NCBI GenBank assembly: GCA_003235365.1
Contig: QJWJ01000179.1
Coordinates: 1 to 64,000, forward strand
Length of the DNA: 64,000 nucleotides
From: Deltaproteobacteria bacterium
GTDB lineage: Bacteria; Myxococcota_A; Polyangia; Polyangiales; Polyangiaceae
Direction: 5' to 3'
Positions 16,750 through 25,377 of this stretch are shown here, one piece after another (position 1 is the stretch's first letter; the number at the start of each line of letters is the position of its first letter). The position numbers and the translations under genes were made by a program. A model generated the notes under the pieces. It had not been told where the DNA came from. It made no database searches and saw nothing but the letters and a program-made list of their open reading frames with translations.

Positions 16750-17085
16750 CTACTCACCTTCGTTGACGTCGGTAGGGGCAAATTCCTTACGGCACTTCCA
16801 ACACACCGAGAAGTTGCCAGGGCTCGTCTCGCCGCAGTGCCCGCAAAGCCTGTCGGGGCCGGCGTCGCGGCGGTTGGCCAGCTCGAAGTCCCGCGCGATC
16901 GTACGTGCCGCCAGGTACTTCGAATCGTCGATGATGCATACGATGGGCTGCAGCGTCAGCGGCAGTTCGCCCAGGGCCCCCTGCAAGTGCTCGTTGCGCA
17001 CGAAGGTCTCGATCCGTTCATCGGCAAGGAGATCGACGAGCATCTGGGCTTCGTGCAGGCTGCCGGCGCGGTAGACTTCTCGCAT
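16750..17085 (-). CDS. DUF2007 protein fused to a C-terminal zinc ribbon
   Basis: 111 residues from the ATG at 17085. The first ~70 residues match the DUF2007 'putative signal transducing protein' fold: REVYRAGSLHEAQMLVDLL, a short variable loop, then QPIVCIIDDSKYLAA. The C-terminal 35 residues carry CGHCG and CWKC, two CxxC knuckles of a zinc ribbon, a common companion of this domain. The function is unknown; a regulatory or small-molecule sensing role is suggested only by the family name. An in-frame start at 17118 exists but adds nothing recognisable. Confidence 0.8.
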   Translation of the reverse strand: MREVYRAGSLHEAQMLVDLLADERIETFVRNEHLQGALGELPLTLQPIVCIIDDSKYLAARTIARDFELANRRDAGPDRLCGHCGETSPGNFSVCWKCRKEFAPTDVNEGE

Positions 17086-17286
17086 GGGGCGCGAAAACTC
17101 CCCCGAAGCGTTGCTCAATGCAAGGGGCCAGGGCGATCGAGGTCACCGAAGCGCGCTCACGTCAACGAATTCGGGGCGTTCTCGTTCTGCGGAACCTCGA
17201 GCGGTGCCCCCACACCTCTGCGACGATGGGCCAGCAAATGGGCGTGCACGCGTCGGTTGGGCTCGAGTCGAGCCATTCAACGACCG

Positions 17287-17982
17287 TCAGGCGCTGGGGC
17301 GCAGCGTCGCGCCGGTGGGCCACGTGCCGTTTTTCGGCGGGAACGACGGACGACCGAGCAGATAGCCTTGGGCGTAGTCGGCCCCGAGGGACACGACCGT
17401 GTCGAACTCTTCCGTCGTTTCGATCCCCTCGGCAACGACCTTGGCAGAGAGGCGATGACAGGTCTCGATGATGTCGCGCACGTACTTCTGCTTCTCGGGA
17501 TCGGTATCGATGCCGCGGATCAGTGACATGTCGAGCTTGACCATGTCCGGGCGCAGTTGCAGCACGCGGTTGAGGTCTGCATGACCCGCGCCGAAATCGT
17601 CCACGACGATCTTCGCGTCACAGCGGGCCCGCAGTTCCGACAACACGCTCATGCAGATGTCGAAGTACTCGAACGCGGCCGACTCGGTGACCTCGATGTA
17701 GACTTCGCTGTCATGCATGAACAGCGGGTCCGTCGGTTGTACGAGCCAACGCTGACCGACTTCTTGCGGGTGAACGTTCACGAAGATGCGCTGCCGGCTA
17801 CAGTGTTCGAACAACACGTTGCGCACGACGCGACCGAGGCGGCCACACGCCTCTTCTCGCTCGGCTTGTTCGAACAAGGCGAGCGGTGACGTGAAGCGCG
17901 GCAGCTTGCAGCGCGCGAGCGCCTCGTGAGCGAAGGTGCCTCCCGTCGCCAGGTCGACGATGGGCTGAAACGCAATGTCCAT
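17287..17982 (-). CDS. Stand-alone EAL-domain c-di-GMP phosphodiesterase
   Basis: 231 residues, almost only an EAL domain, from an ATG at 17982 with an AAGGAG ribosome binding site 7 bases upstream; in-frame starts at 18051 and 18069 lack one. Hydrolyses cyclic di-GMP to pGpG, lowering the second messenger that controls motility and matrix. All residues needed for metal binding and catalysis are present: Glu20 (EAL), Asn69, Glu97, Asp128-Asp129 (DDFG), Lys149 and Glu185, so it is predicted active. There is no sensory, GGDEF or membrane domain, so input must come from expression or a partner. It sits alone, with 650 bases of non-coding DNA upstream. Confidence 0.88.
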   Translation of the reverse strand: MDIAFQPIVDLATGGTFAHEALARCKLPRFTSPLALFEQAEREEACGRLGRVVRNVLFEHCSRQRIFVNVHPQEVGQRWLVQPTDPLFMHDSEVYIEVTESAAFEYFDICMSVLSELRARCDAKIVVDDFGAGHADLNRVLQLRPDMVKLDMSLIRGIDTDPEKQKYVRDIIETCHRLSAKVVAEGIETTEEFDTVVSLGADYAQGYLLGRPSFPPKNGTWPTGATLRPSA

Positions 17983-18636
17983 GTCGCTCTCCTTGACGAC
18001 GCGGACACTGTTGGATGCGGGGGAAACCAATCCGGTCGTGGTCCAGCGCATGCTTCGCCTAACGCTCATGGGATTAGTATTACGCGAGCGGAGAAGATTT
18101 TCAGTGGCGCTCGGTGCGCATGGGAAAAGTCTCAGGTCGGCGGGTAGAGAATGCGAACTGGGTGAGCCTCGGCGTTTCGCTTCGGCACCACCTGCGACCG
18201 CGTCGTCGCGACCGACGTCTTTCAAATCTGAAATGCGCCGCCGTCTTTGCTCACCACCACTGGTGCCGCGCCACGTTGCGCCTATCCATCGGATATTCCG
18301 ATGGCTGCGACGGTGTTCGCTTCTTCCACTGACTCGGAAGGCCCCCGGTGAAACAAGAACGCGCATCGCCGACTACATCTGCCGCACGACGCGTTTTCGG
18401 CGAGCGTTCTACTTTGGTTCGAGGCGTACATGTAGTCTCCGCGCGATGGTGTCCCGTTGCATTCCTGAGGTGCTTCATTTCAGAAGGCAGTGTCCCCAAA
18501 GCGCGTTGCAGCACAGACGTAACGGCGAGCAAGGCTCGGCGTTCGTCGGCTGGCTCAGCGCGGAGTCGACCATGTCGGGTCGCGTGGGAAGACGCTCTGC
18601 GCGTCAAGTCCAAAGCTGTTCGCTCAAACGTCGAGC
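17983..18636. promoter_or_regulatory. Intergenic region upstream of the EAL gene
   Basis: About 650 bases between two minus-strand genes. It must hold the promoter of the EAL gene near its left end. The open frames crossing it have Arg/Ser-rich translations unlike real proteins here. No strong hairpin, repeat or RNA gene is seen. Confidence 0.4.
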
Positions 18637-19239
18637 TCACTCGCTTGCCGGCGCCATACCCGCCTGCACTTGCGTTTGCTGCTCGGGGTCCAACTCGGGT
18701 CCGACACGGAGTATTCGCGCCAATTCGGCGTCGGTGCCGAAGTAGTCGCGCTGGCAGCTGAGGTGAATGAAGCCGATCGGATCGAAGCGACCGTCTTGGA
18801 AGATCTCCAACGACAAGCGCCACCCTTCCTTTGGGATCGCTTGACGGCAGTGCCGACAGCGCGCGCGGCCCGACGGTGCCATCTCCAGGCGGCTGACGCG
18901 CGCTAGCCGTGGATGCTCAGCCGCCGGACGAGCAATGTCCGTCAGTGACTCGGCATCAGCGGGGCGGACGTCCGTCGACTCTTCGGACCCGAGCGCGACG
19001 AGAAACGACTCGGGGCGGCGATAGGCCGCACACGTCGGGTGAAACCAATACGTCGTTTCGCCTTCGGCAAATGGGTTGGGGTGTTTGTCTCCGAGACGCA
19101 CCTCGCCCTTGGCGATGGTCGTGCCGCAGGCGCGACACTTCGAACGGCCTGTGCTGGCGATTTCGAAGTGCGCTCGCGGCGGTGCCGGTTCGCTCTTCGG
19201 TTCGGCTGCTGCGGGCGGATCTTCTGCTTCAGCGACCAT
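18637..19239 (-). CDS. Protein with two PARP-type zinc fingers
   Basis: 200 residues from the ATG at 19239. Two zinc fingers of the PARP type are evident: C35-x2-C38-x28-H67-x2-C70 and C128-x2-C131-x27-H159-x2-C162, matching the C-x2-C-x(28-30)-H-x2-C pattern of zf-PARP. In eukaryotic PARP1 and DNA ligase III this finger recognises DNA nicks and ends. Each finger is followed by a conserved-looking aromatic (W66, F156). There is no ADP-ribosyltransferase or ligase domain; between and after the fingers lie Ala/Glu-rich linkers. DNA-break binding is inferred from the family only. The gene is not in an obvious operon. Confidence 0.85.
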   Translation of the reverse strand: MVAEAEDPPAAAEPKSEPAPPRAHFEIASTGRSKCRACGTTIAKGEVRLGDKHPNPFAEGETTYWFHPTCAAYRRPESFLVALGSEESTDVRPADAESLTDIARPAAEHPRLARVSRLEMAPSGRARCRHCRQAIPKEGWRLSLEIFQDGRFDPIGFIHLSCQRDYFGTDAELARILRVGPELDPEQQTQVQAGMAPASE

Positions 19240-19363
19240 GATCCGCGACGCTAACAGAACGCGAGCACTTCCACAGCCCTCGTCGACGTGCTGTCTCGGT
19301 AGAACGCCGCTTCTCGGCGTGTGGTCTGTTCGATCCGCGCTGGCTACTGCGCAAATGTCCGGA

Positions 19364-20059
19364 TCAAATGTGCCAGATGAAGTGTAGTTGTGGACGCAAC
19401 TGGTAGCCCACGGCGCTGCCGTCGAGTTCTTGGAGTCCCGAAACCGTGATGTTTCCGCCGGCCGCGTTCGAAGCTGCCTGCAGCTGGCCCGTGCGGGCCA
19501 ACAGCAGCAGGTCGGCATCGAAGCCGAAGCCGAGACTGATCGGTTTGCCGAGTCGAAACTCGAGACCGGCGGAGCCGGAGACAACCAGGCCGTCGGTGTT
19601 GATCCCTTCCGGCAGGCCAGATTGAATCGCCCAACCAGGACCGATGCGTGCATAGACACTGACGATGCCGCCCAATCGCAAACCGATGTCACCACCGATG
19701 GTGTGCAGGCCGAAGTCTTCCGCTGCGGTGTACGCGTAGCGACCGGAGAGCACGAACACCCAGAGCTTGAGTTGAAGCGCGCCGCCGAAGGACGGCCCCT
19801 GACCCTCGACGGGGACTTGGCTATCCGAAAGTGCGCCATCGAGTGCCGCGTTGGGATCGGTGTTGGGGCCGAGCGTGGATGGATCCACCGACTCGTAGAA
19901 CTGACTCTCGCTGAAGCCAGTCATGTTCACCCACGAGTATCCGATCATGGGTTGCAGCTCGACGATCCGCAGCCGGTCTTTGCGCGCGTGAGCAACCGAG
20001 CACAACAACGAGACGGCAATCGCCGAGACCAAGGCAGGCAAGATGCGAAGACGCGGCAT
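19364..20059 (-). CDS. Secreted beta-barrel-like outer-membrane protein
   Basis: 231 residues from ATG 20059 (20077 is an alternative). A clear signal peptide ends at AHA, followed by a protein with alternating hydrophobic strands, Gly-rich turns and a C-terminal HFIWHI ending with aromatic residues, typical of an outer-membrane beta-barrel. The Gly-rich strands such as GDIGLRLGGIVSVYARIGPG support this. No family is recognised. It is the last gene of the minus-strand block starting at 26913 and may belong to the same functional unit. Confidence 0.7.
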   Translation of the reverse strand: MPRLRILPALVSAIAVSLLCSVAHARKDRLRIVELQPMIGYSWVNMTGFSESQFYESVDPSTLGPNTDPNAALDGALSDSQVPVEGQGPSFGGALQLKLWVFVLSGRYAYTAAEDFGLHTIGGDIGLRLGGIVSVYARIGPGWAIQSGLPEGINTDGLVVSGSAGLEFRLGKPISLGFGFDADLLLLARTGQLQAASNAAGGNITVSGLQELDGSAVGYQLRPQLHFIWHI

Positions 20060-20164
20060 GCTCGGACTGTAGCGCATCCGGCGGGAGGTGCCGGCGCAGC
20101 GACGGCCCTGGCGGCCCGTAGGTTGAACCCGAGTTGCCGCGACGTTCGGGGACCGGGTGCGAGG

Positions 20165-21052
20165 CTACGGGTCGTCACACAAGCCGACGGGGCCGTCCGG
20201 GCGCAGTTGCACCGTGATCGGGGCGCGGAAAAAGCCTTCGCAAGAGGGCGCGCAGGCCACGAGCAACGCATCGTCGCTGCGTGGCGTCAGGTACCACCAA
20301 TAGCCCCGAAATGTGTCCCACTCGGCCCTCGGGCAACCGGGTATGGGCCAATCGCACAGGTCGAAGGTCGAAGCCCAGCGACGCGCATGGTAGCTGGCTT
20401 GCCCCACCGGCGATCCGGCGTCCGAAGGGGGCAGGTACAGCGCCATCGAGTGTTGATTCGTGTAGCACTCGGCATCGATCCCCCGCAGGCGAACGACGCA
20501 AGCGCCCAGAGGGAATTCATTTCGGTCCCACTGATCTGGAGGAATGCCATCGACTTGGTCGGGGTCGGCTCGGTTGGCTTCCGTAAACTCGGGGCGCGCC
20601 AGGACCTTGACCAACACGCCGTGATCAGTCTGGTACTCTTCGTCGGCGCTCATGTCGATGCGCAAATCCAACGCGGGGCACGACTGCGCGTCGAAGTCGG
20701 TTTGCAGAGGCAGATCTGACGCCGTCGCAGAAGTGCCGTCCAGCAGGCGCGACTCGGCAGTGGCGCTGGCTCCCGAATCCGCGCTGGCATTCTGCCCGGG
20801 GTTGGGGCTCTGCTTCGTCGTGGCGCCCTGAGTGTTCGGATCGCTCTGCTCGTCGGTGTCGCTCTGCGATTGAGGGGAGGCGTTCGGATCGCGGGAGATC
20901 GACGCATCCCTCGAATTTTCGGTCCGACGATCGACGTTGGCGACCGTTCCGACCTCGTCGACGGCACGGTCGCCGCAATTGCCGAGCACGCCGATGGCGC
21001 AGCTGTACAGGACACCACGCTGCAGCGACGACCGCCACACGCCGGCTTTCAT
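20165..21052 (-). CDS. Secreted protein with long acidic/Ser-rich linker, unknown
   Basis: 295 residues from the ATG at 21052. The N-terminus has a short hydrophobic stretch ending LGNC, which could be a lipobox. Residues about 30-120 are a low-complexity Ser/Asp/Asn/Gln linker, followed by a compact Cys- and Trp-containing domain (about 130-295) with CPALDLRID, a FRGYWWYLTPR motif and paired cysteines. The linker-plus-domain plan is typical of surface lipoproteins in this organism. Starts 37 bases after the Cys-rich lipoprotein gene ends. No family recognised. Confidence 0.7.
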   Translation of the reverse strand: MKAGVWRSSLQRGVLYSCAIGVLGNCGDRAVDEVGTVANVDRRTENSRDASISRDPNASPQSQSDTDEQSDPNTQGATTKQSPNPGQNASADSGASATAESRLLDGTSATASDLPLQTDFDAQSCPALDLRIDMSADEEYQTDHGVLVKVLARPEFTEANRADPDQVDGIPPDQWDRNEFPLGACVVRLRGIDAECYTNQHSMALYLPPSDAGSPVGQASYHARRWASTFDLCDWPIPGCPRAEWDTFRGYWWYLTPRSDDALLVACAPSCEGFFRAPITVQLRPDGPVGLCDDP

Positions 21053-21089
21053 GTCGTTCAGTGTCGCGGTTTGAGCCCGCGGGGGCAAG

Positions 21090-22076
21090 TCAAAGCGTGG
21101 TCGCGGGGCAATCGCTGTTGCACGCATTGAGTGTCGCCGAGCATTCCGACCGATTGTTGGTGGGGCAGTCCAGCCTGCTCGAGGTCGTTTCCACGTCGGC
21201 TTGGATGAAGCAGCGCGAGGATTCCGAACAACTCAGGACGCAGTCTTTTGCATTGCCGCAATCCATCACGCACTTGCCGGAGCCGGCGCAGGTCAACCAG
21301 CACTCGACGGCGTCGCCGCACGACACGTAGCAGTCGCCGTTGCCTTCGCAAACGTACTGTTGAACGTCCGCGACACCGCCGTGAGCCTTGCACTCCGCGC
21401 CTTCGCGGCATTGGATGTTGGTCGTCGTCGATTCGCCCACGTCGATTTGGCAACGCGCCAACAGTTCGCAGGTGGGTTTGCACGTCTCCGTAGAGCACGC
21501 CAGGTCGCAGCCCAGGTCCGTGTCGCAGGCACAATCGGGGGCGCACTCCACGTACGGGTCGGGGTCGATCGGAATGACGTCGTCGGCGAGGCTGGGTCCG
21601 GCATCCTCGCGGTGCGCTTCGCCCGCGTCGAGCGACGCGTCGGGGCGAACGCCGGGTTTGCGCACCGACGCATCGCCGCCGTCAGTGGAAGGGCCGGGGC
21701 GTGTGACGCCGCCGTCCGGATCCTCGACGCTGGCGTCTTTGATTTCGACGGGTTCGTCGGGCCCGGTGGGGTCTTCGTCCACCGGCGTTTCGTCAGTGAC
21801 GTCGTCAGTGACGTCGTCGGTACTCGGCTCGTCCGTCGCCACCTCGTCAGTCTTGTCGACACCGTCGTCCTTGTGGTCCTTGTCGGTCGTCGTCTTGTCG
21901 TCGTCGAGGGCGACACCGGAATCCTCGCCGTCGAGATTGATGCCGATGTGCCCGCAACTCAGCGCAGCGCTGGCCGCGACTGCGACGAGCAAAGAAGACA
22001 GCCGTCTCAGGCGCGGCGCTCTCGACGATACGGGGGCGGGGAGATGGGGTTGGCAGGTATCAAGCAAGTTCGTCAC
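21090..22076 (-). CDS. Cys-rich surface lipoprotein with Asp/Thr linker
   Basis: 328 residues from a GTG at 22076. The start is fixed by a GTGA overlap with the kinase stop at 22073-22075 and by the signal peptide that follows, ending AALSCG (lipobox). After the lipid anchor comes a ~115-residue linker dominated by Asp, Thr, Val and Pro, including tandem DVTD units. The C-terminal ~150 residues contain over 20 cysteines in regular pairs, such as CACDTDLGCDLAC and CYVSCGDAVECWLTC, and end with CPATTL. This should be a disulfide-stabilised exposed domain. No named family. Coupling to the kinase gene suggests it may be a sensor or ligand-binding partner of the kinase's periplasmic part (inference). 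Confidence 0.8.
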   Translation of the reverse strand: MTNLLDTCQPHLPAPVSSRAPRLRRLSSLLVAVAASAALSCGHIGINLDGEDSGVALDDDKTTTDKDHKDDGVDKTDEVATDEPSTDDVTDDVTDETPVDEDPTGPDEPVEIKDASVEDPDGGVTRPGPSTDGGDASVRKPGVRPDASLDAGEAHREDAGPSLADDVIPIDPDPYVECAPDCACDTDLGCDLACSTETCKPTCELLARCQIDVGESTTTNIQCREGAECKAHGGVADVQQYVCEGNGDCYVSCGDAVECWLTCAGSGKCVMDCGNAKDCVLSCSESSRCFIQADVETTSSRLDCPTNNRSECSATLNACNSDCPATTL

Positions 22077-23881
22077 GGGGTCCCTTTGGAGCGCGATACC
22101 CGGGCTCGGACGGGAACGCGAAAGGCCACTGATTGTTCCTGCGGAGGAAACTGCACGCTGCGCGCAGCCCCCTGCAGGCACTGCCCGAGCGGGGTAGCGG
22201 CCAAAGATTTAGGCTCAACTTTAACCTGAGCGGGGGCCCCACCCGGAGCAACCGAAAAGTGCAGTACGGCTTTGGGAGTCTTCTTGGTGTCGCTCAGGTG
22301 TTTGGCAAAACACGCTTGAAATGCCGGCCCTTTTTGTTGAACTGCGTTCGACAATGCTTGCCCCTTGGCGGCAGAGGTCGTCCCCCCCGACACTGACCCG
22401 GAACGAGACCCCGCTTGCACGCCGGCCCCCGTGGCGGGCTCGGCCGCTCGATCACCTGCGCCGTTGACCACATCGCCGCCTGCGGTGGTACTTCCGCCAC
22501 CGGGGGTGGGCTCGGCCGTATCTACCGGGTGAACGGCGACACTCGGCGTCGGGTTCACTATCGGTTGTGAGCCCAGGCCGTTGGGTTGACTCGCCGTGTC
22601 GCCCCCCACGACGACGACCTGCTCGGCCCCGGGCGTCCCGCGTGAGAGCAGCGCGACTGCAGCGCCGAGGCCGACCGCGATCAAGCCACCGATCACCAGC
22701 AACCCCCACAGCAGTCCGTGCAGCTGCTTCTGCCCTGGCGCGGGCACTGCCGCGACGGTCGTTGCCGCTGGCGTCGGTGACGGGCGCACCGGCGCCGCGC
22801 CGACATCCACCATCGTCATCGCGTGTTGAGGGAGAGTCTCGTCGTCCCCTCCGATGGGGCCGGGGTAGGTAGAGAGGATCTTCTCCAGCGCCAGCTCGCG
22901 TGCCTTGAGGCTCTCGATGCCGACCTCTTCGGGTAGTATCTCGAACTCTTGTCGAACGAGCTCCTTGAGGGTTTCGGCGATGTCTTCGTCATCATCCTGT
23001 TGGAAACGGCGCAGCTCGCGCGAGAACGCCAACGCCGAGTCGTAGCGTTCCATCGGATCTTTGGTCAGCGCTCGGGCCAACACCTCGTCGAGGCCGTCGG
23101 GGATGTCGTCTCGAAACGCCGATGGCGGTTGGGGCATCTCCTCGACCATGCGCGCGAAGGTCTGCGCCACCGATTCGGACTCGAATGGTGTTTCGCCGGT
23201 CAGCAGCTCGAGCAGCAATACCGCCGCTGAATACTGATCCGACCGTGGTGTCGCCGGCTCCCCTTTGACGGTTTCGGGCGCCGCGTAACACAGCTTGCCT
23301 CGAAATGCGCCGGAGTTGGTGGCACCATCGCCCGCTGGGCCTCGCATGCTGGCAATGCCAAAGTCCAACAGGTGAACATACCCTTTGTTGCTCAACAGCA
23401 CGTTGTCCGGCGAGATGTCTCGGTGGACGATCTCGATTTCCTGCCCTTCTTCGGTGTCGAGGTGGTGCGCGTAGTGGAGCGCGTCGAGGATGCGACGGAC
23501 GATGAAGATGCACACGTCGACGGGCAGCGGTAGGTCGCGCTGCTGGCGATAGTCGAGCCACGGCGCGAGCGTATAGCCGTGCACGTATTCGAGCACCATG
23601 ATGTGCGCACCGTCTTCGACGCCGAAGTCACTGATGCCCACGATGCCGGGGTGTTGTAGTTTCGAGAGGATCTTGGCCTCGCGAATGAACAGGCGGTTGC
23701 CCTCCTCTGTTGCCCGGATGTCGCGCCGCATGCGCTTGACCACCACCGGGCGGGTGAACCCCTCTGCTCCCTCGACGCGGGCGAGGTGCACGGTACCCAT
23801 ACCGCCTTCGCCCAGCAGTCGCATGACGCGGTAGCGACCCAGGAGCAGCTTGTTGTCGAGGGGGTGCTGGGAGTACTTCAT
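22073..23881 (-). CDS. Transmembrane Ser/Thr protein kinase with AgmX/PglI-like C-terminus
   Basis: 602 residues. The start at 23881 overlaps the preceding stop as ATGA. Cytoplasmic kinase domain at about 16-295 with a Gly loop (GEGGMG), Lys49, HRD at 153-155, Asn160, DFG at 173-175 and an APE motif, so it should be active. A membrane helix follows at about 389-412, then a Thr/Pro/Gly linker and a C-terminal domain (about 510-595) with a conserved Cys pair and the TonB-like beta pattern known from myxobacterial AgmX/PglI C-terminal domains. In that orientation the last ~190 residues are periplasmic. This combination of kinase and TonB-like arm is unusual. The FecR-like protein precedes it and a Cys-rich lipoprotein follows, both by overlap, so signalling across the envelope is likely (inference). 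Confidence 0.88.
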   Translation of the reverse strand: MKYSQHPLDNKLLLGRYRVMRLLGEGGMGTVHLARVEGAEGFTRPVVVKRMRRDIRATEEGNRLFIREAKILSKLQHPGIVGISDFGVEDGAHIMVLEYVHGYTLAPWLDYRQQRDLPLPVDVCIFIVRRILDALHYAHHLDTEEGQEIEIVHRDISPDNVLLSNKGYVHLLDFGIASMRGPAGDGATNSGAFRGKLCYAAPETVKGEPATPRSDQYSAAVLLLELLTGETPFESESVAQTFARMVEEMPQPPSAFRDDIPDGLDEVLARALTKDPMERYDSALAFSRELRRFQQDDDEDIAETLKELVRQEFEILPEEVGIESLKARELALEKILSTYPGPIGGDDETLPQHAMTMVDVGAAPVRPSPTPAATTVAAVPAPGQKQLHGLLWGLLVIGGLIAVGLGAAVALLSRGTPGAEQVVVVGGDTASQPNGLGSQPIVNPTPSVAVHPVDTAEPTPGGGSTTAGGDVVNGAGDRAAEPATGAGVQAGSRSGSVSGGTTSAAKGQALSNAVQQKGPAFQACFAKHLSDTKKTPKAVLHFSVAPGGAPAQVKVEPKSLAATPLGQCLQGAARSVQFPPQEQSVAFRVPVRARVSRSKGTP

Positions 23882-25344
23882 TTGCTCTTGGGTCGGCGCA
23901 GGTAATAGTGAGTGCCGAGCGTCGGGTGTTTGAACGAGATCGGGATGGGCTCCTCGCCTTCGACGTCGATCGAGAACGACTGATCGTCGTCCACGTCGAG
24001 TTGTTTGTCGCCCACTGCAACTTCCCAACCGGGCAGCGCCTGACCACTGATGGTCACCGTCTTGCCTGGTTCGAACCCCATCGAGGCCTCGGACACCCGG
24101 GCCGCGGGCGCTTGGTAGTCGTAGGCGACGTCGATCGTCGTTTGGCGCGATTGCCTCACTGGTTCCGTGTTGGCCTTGAACGCCACGGTGTGCTTGCCGC
24201 GTCGCAGCGATGAGAACGTGTGCCGTGGCGCCGTCGTGTTGATTGGCCTGCCGTCGATGATCAACGTGTACTTTTCGGCCTTGGGCGCCGTTGGCCAGCT
24301 CACGGTGACCCGCGGTAGGCGGTGCTGATACAAGACTGTGTAGCTGCGGCCGTCGGTGGTGACGTTGGCGGTGGGGGCGAACAGGGGGAGTTTGCGGTTA
24401 CCGGCGTCGTTGATCACGCGCACGGTGCCGCTGGCGACGACGATGTCCGGCTTGCTCAGACAGCGCACCTGGTAGTCGTGTCTGCCCCGAGGGAAACGCA
24501 GGTTCGCTTGACCGACGGCCTCGGTCGACAACTTTCCAGACGTGACCCGCGCCGGACCGTCGCACAGTTTCGCGATGCGAAAGCCCACGGCTGTCGGCGG
24601 AGTCGGGTCGTGGACGACGAACGTCTCACCCGCTGCAACTACCAGCTCGGCGTTGGGCACGCCGTCACCCGCCTTCAGGGGTGGGGTCTCTGGCTCGAGC
24701 GGCGGCTCGGGCGCGGGGGGTTCGGGGGGAGGCTCGTCTTCGATGGGGACGTCGACGACGATGCCGCCCAGCTCAAGCAGCACGTTCTCTCCGGCGCGAA
24801 TGGCCCGGTTGTTGAGCAAGATCCCACCGACTTCGACGTCGACCGCCAGGTGCTCTGCTTCACGGCTCAGACTCAAGGTGCTGCCCGCCTCCACGACCAG
24901 CTGCCCGAACTCCGAGTCGATGGTGATTGACCCCTGCCCACTTTGGACGTCGGCTTCACCGACATCGACATCGACGCCGATCGACGAACCGCCGGGTCGC
25001 CCCCGAAACCGTATCTTGGAAGACGGCTTGAGTCGCAGTCGGGCGCCGTTGAACAGACGAAAGTGCGCGGTGGCATCTTCGGGAGTCTTGGCTCCGTCCC
25101 CGGTCCGAAACTTGTCGCCTTGTTCGGCCTCGGTCCAGGTCTCCATGCTGCTGGCAGTGTCGCGCTGCGGTTGACCGCTGAAATCGACGAGTGTGGCGAT
25201 CGAATCGTCACTCATCATGCGGTAACCAAAGAAGCCCAACGCGAGAAACAGCAACCCGACCGCCGCAGCAATCAACAGATTGCGCTTGGTCGTCGCCGAC
25301 GGTCCGACTTGCGGCGCTGGCGCCTGTGCTGTGCGTTCACTCAT
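23878..25344 (-). CDS. FecR-like membrane protein with C-terminal beta domains
   Basis: 488 residues. A helix at about 24-46 anchors it to the inner membrane, with a short cytoplasmic head and a large periplasmic part. Residues about 60-200 resemble the FecR domain: DGAKTPEDATAHFRLFNGAR, a repeated Gly/Val/Asp strand pattern and an EAGSTLSLSREAEHL turn. A Pro/Glu-rich hinge at about 195-225 is followed by beta domains including a PEGA-like RRGKHTVAFKAN segment and an IDGRP loop. FecR proteins usually pass signals from the outer membrane to sigma factors; here the coupled partner is a Ser/Thr kinase instead. Starts 33 bases after the barrel gene ends. Confidence 0.78.
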   Translation of the reverse strand: MSERTAQAPAPQVGPSATTKRNLLIAAAVGLLFLALGFFGYRMMSDDSIATLVDFSGQPQRDTASSMETWTEAEQGDKFRTGDGAKTPEDATAHFRLFNGARLRLKPSSKIRFRGRPGGSSIGVDVDVGEADVQSGQGSITIDSEFGQLVVEAGSTLSLSREAEHLAVDVEVGGILLNNRAIRAGENVLLELGGIVVDVPIEDEPPPEPPAPEPPLEPETPPLKAGDGVPNAELVVAAGETFVVHDPTPPTAVGFRIAKLCDGPARVTSGKLSTEAVGQANLRFPRGRHDYQVRCLSKPDIVVASGTVRVINDAGNRKLPLFAPTANVTTDGRSYTVLYQHRLPRVTVSWPTAPKAEKYTLIIDGRPINTTAPRHTFSSLRRGKHTVAFKANTEPVRQSRQTTIDVAYDYQAPAARVSEASMGFEPGKTVTISGQALPGWEVAVGDKQLDVDDDQSFSIDVEGEEPIPISFKHPTLGTHYYLRRPKSK

Positions 25345-25377
25345 CGGGGCTGCTCGATACTGTCCAGTTGGAGCTAC

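Noticed and set aside
19388-20719. 443-codon plus-strand frame
   Set aside because: Antisense to two signal-peptide-bearing genes; composition is His/Arg/Gln-rich with no motif.
21201-22229. 342-codon plus-strand frame
   Set aside because: Antisense to the Cys-rich lipoprotein, whose Cys pairing and GTGA coupling are clear; no domain in the opposite frame.
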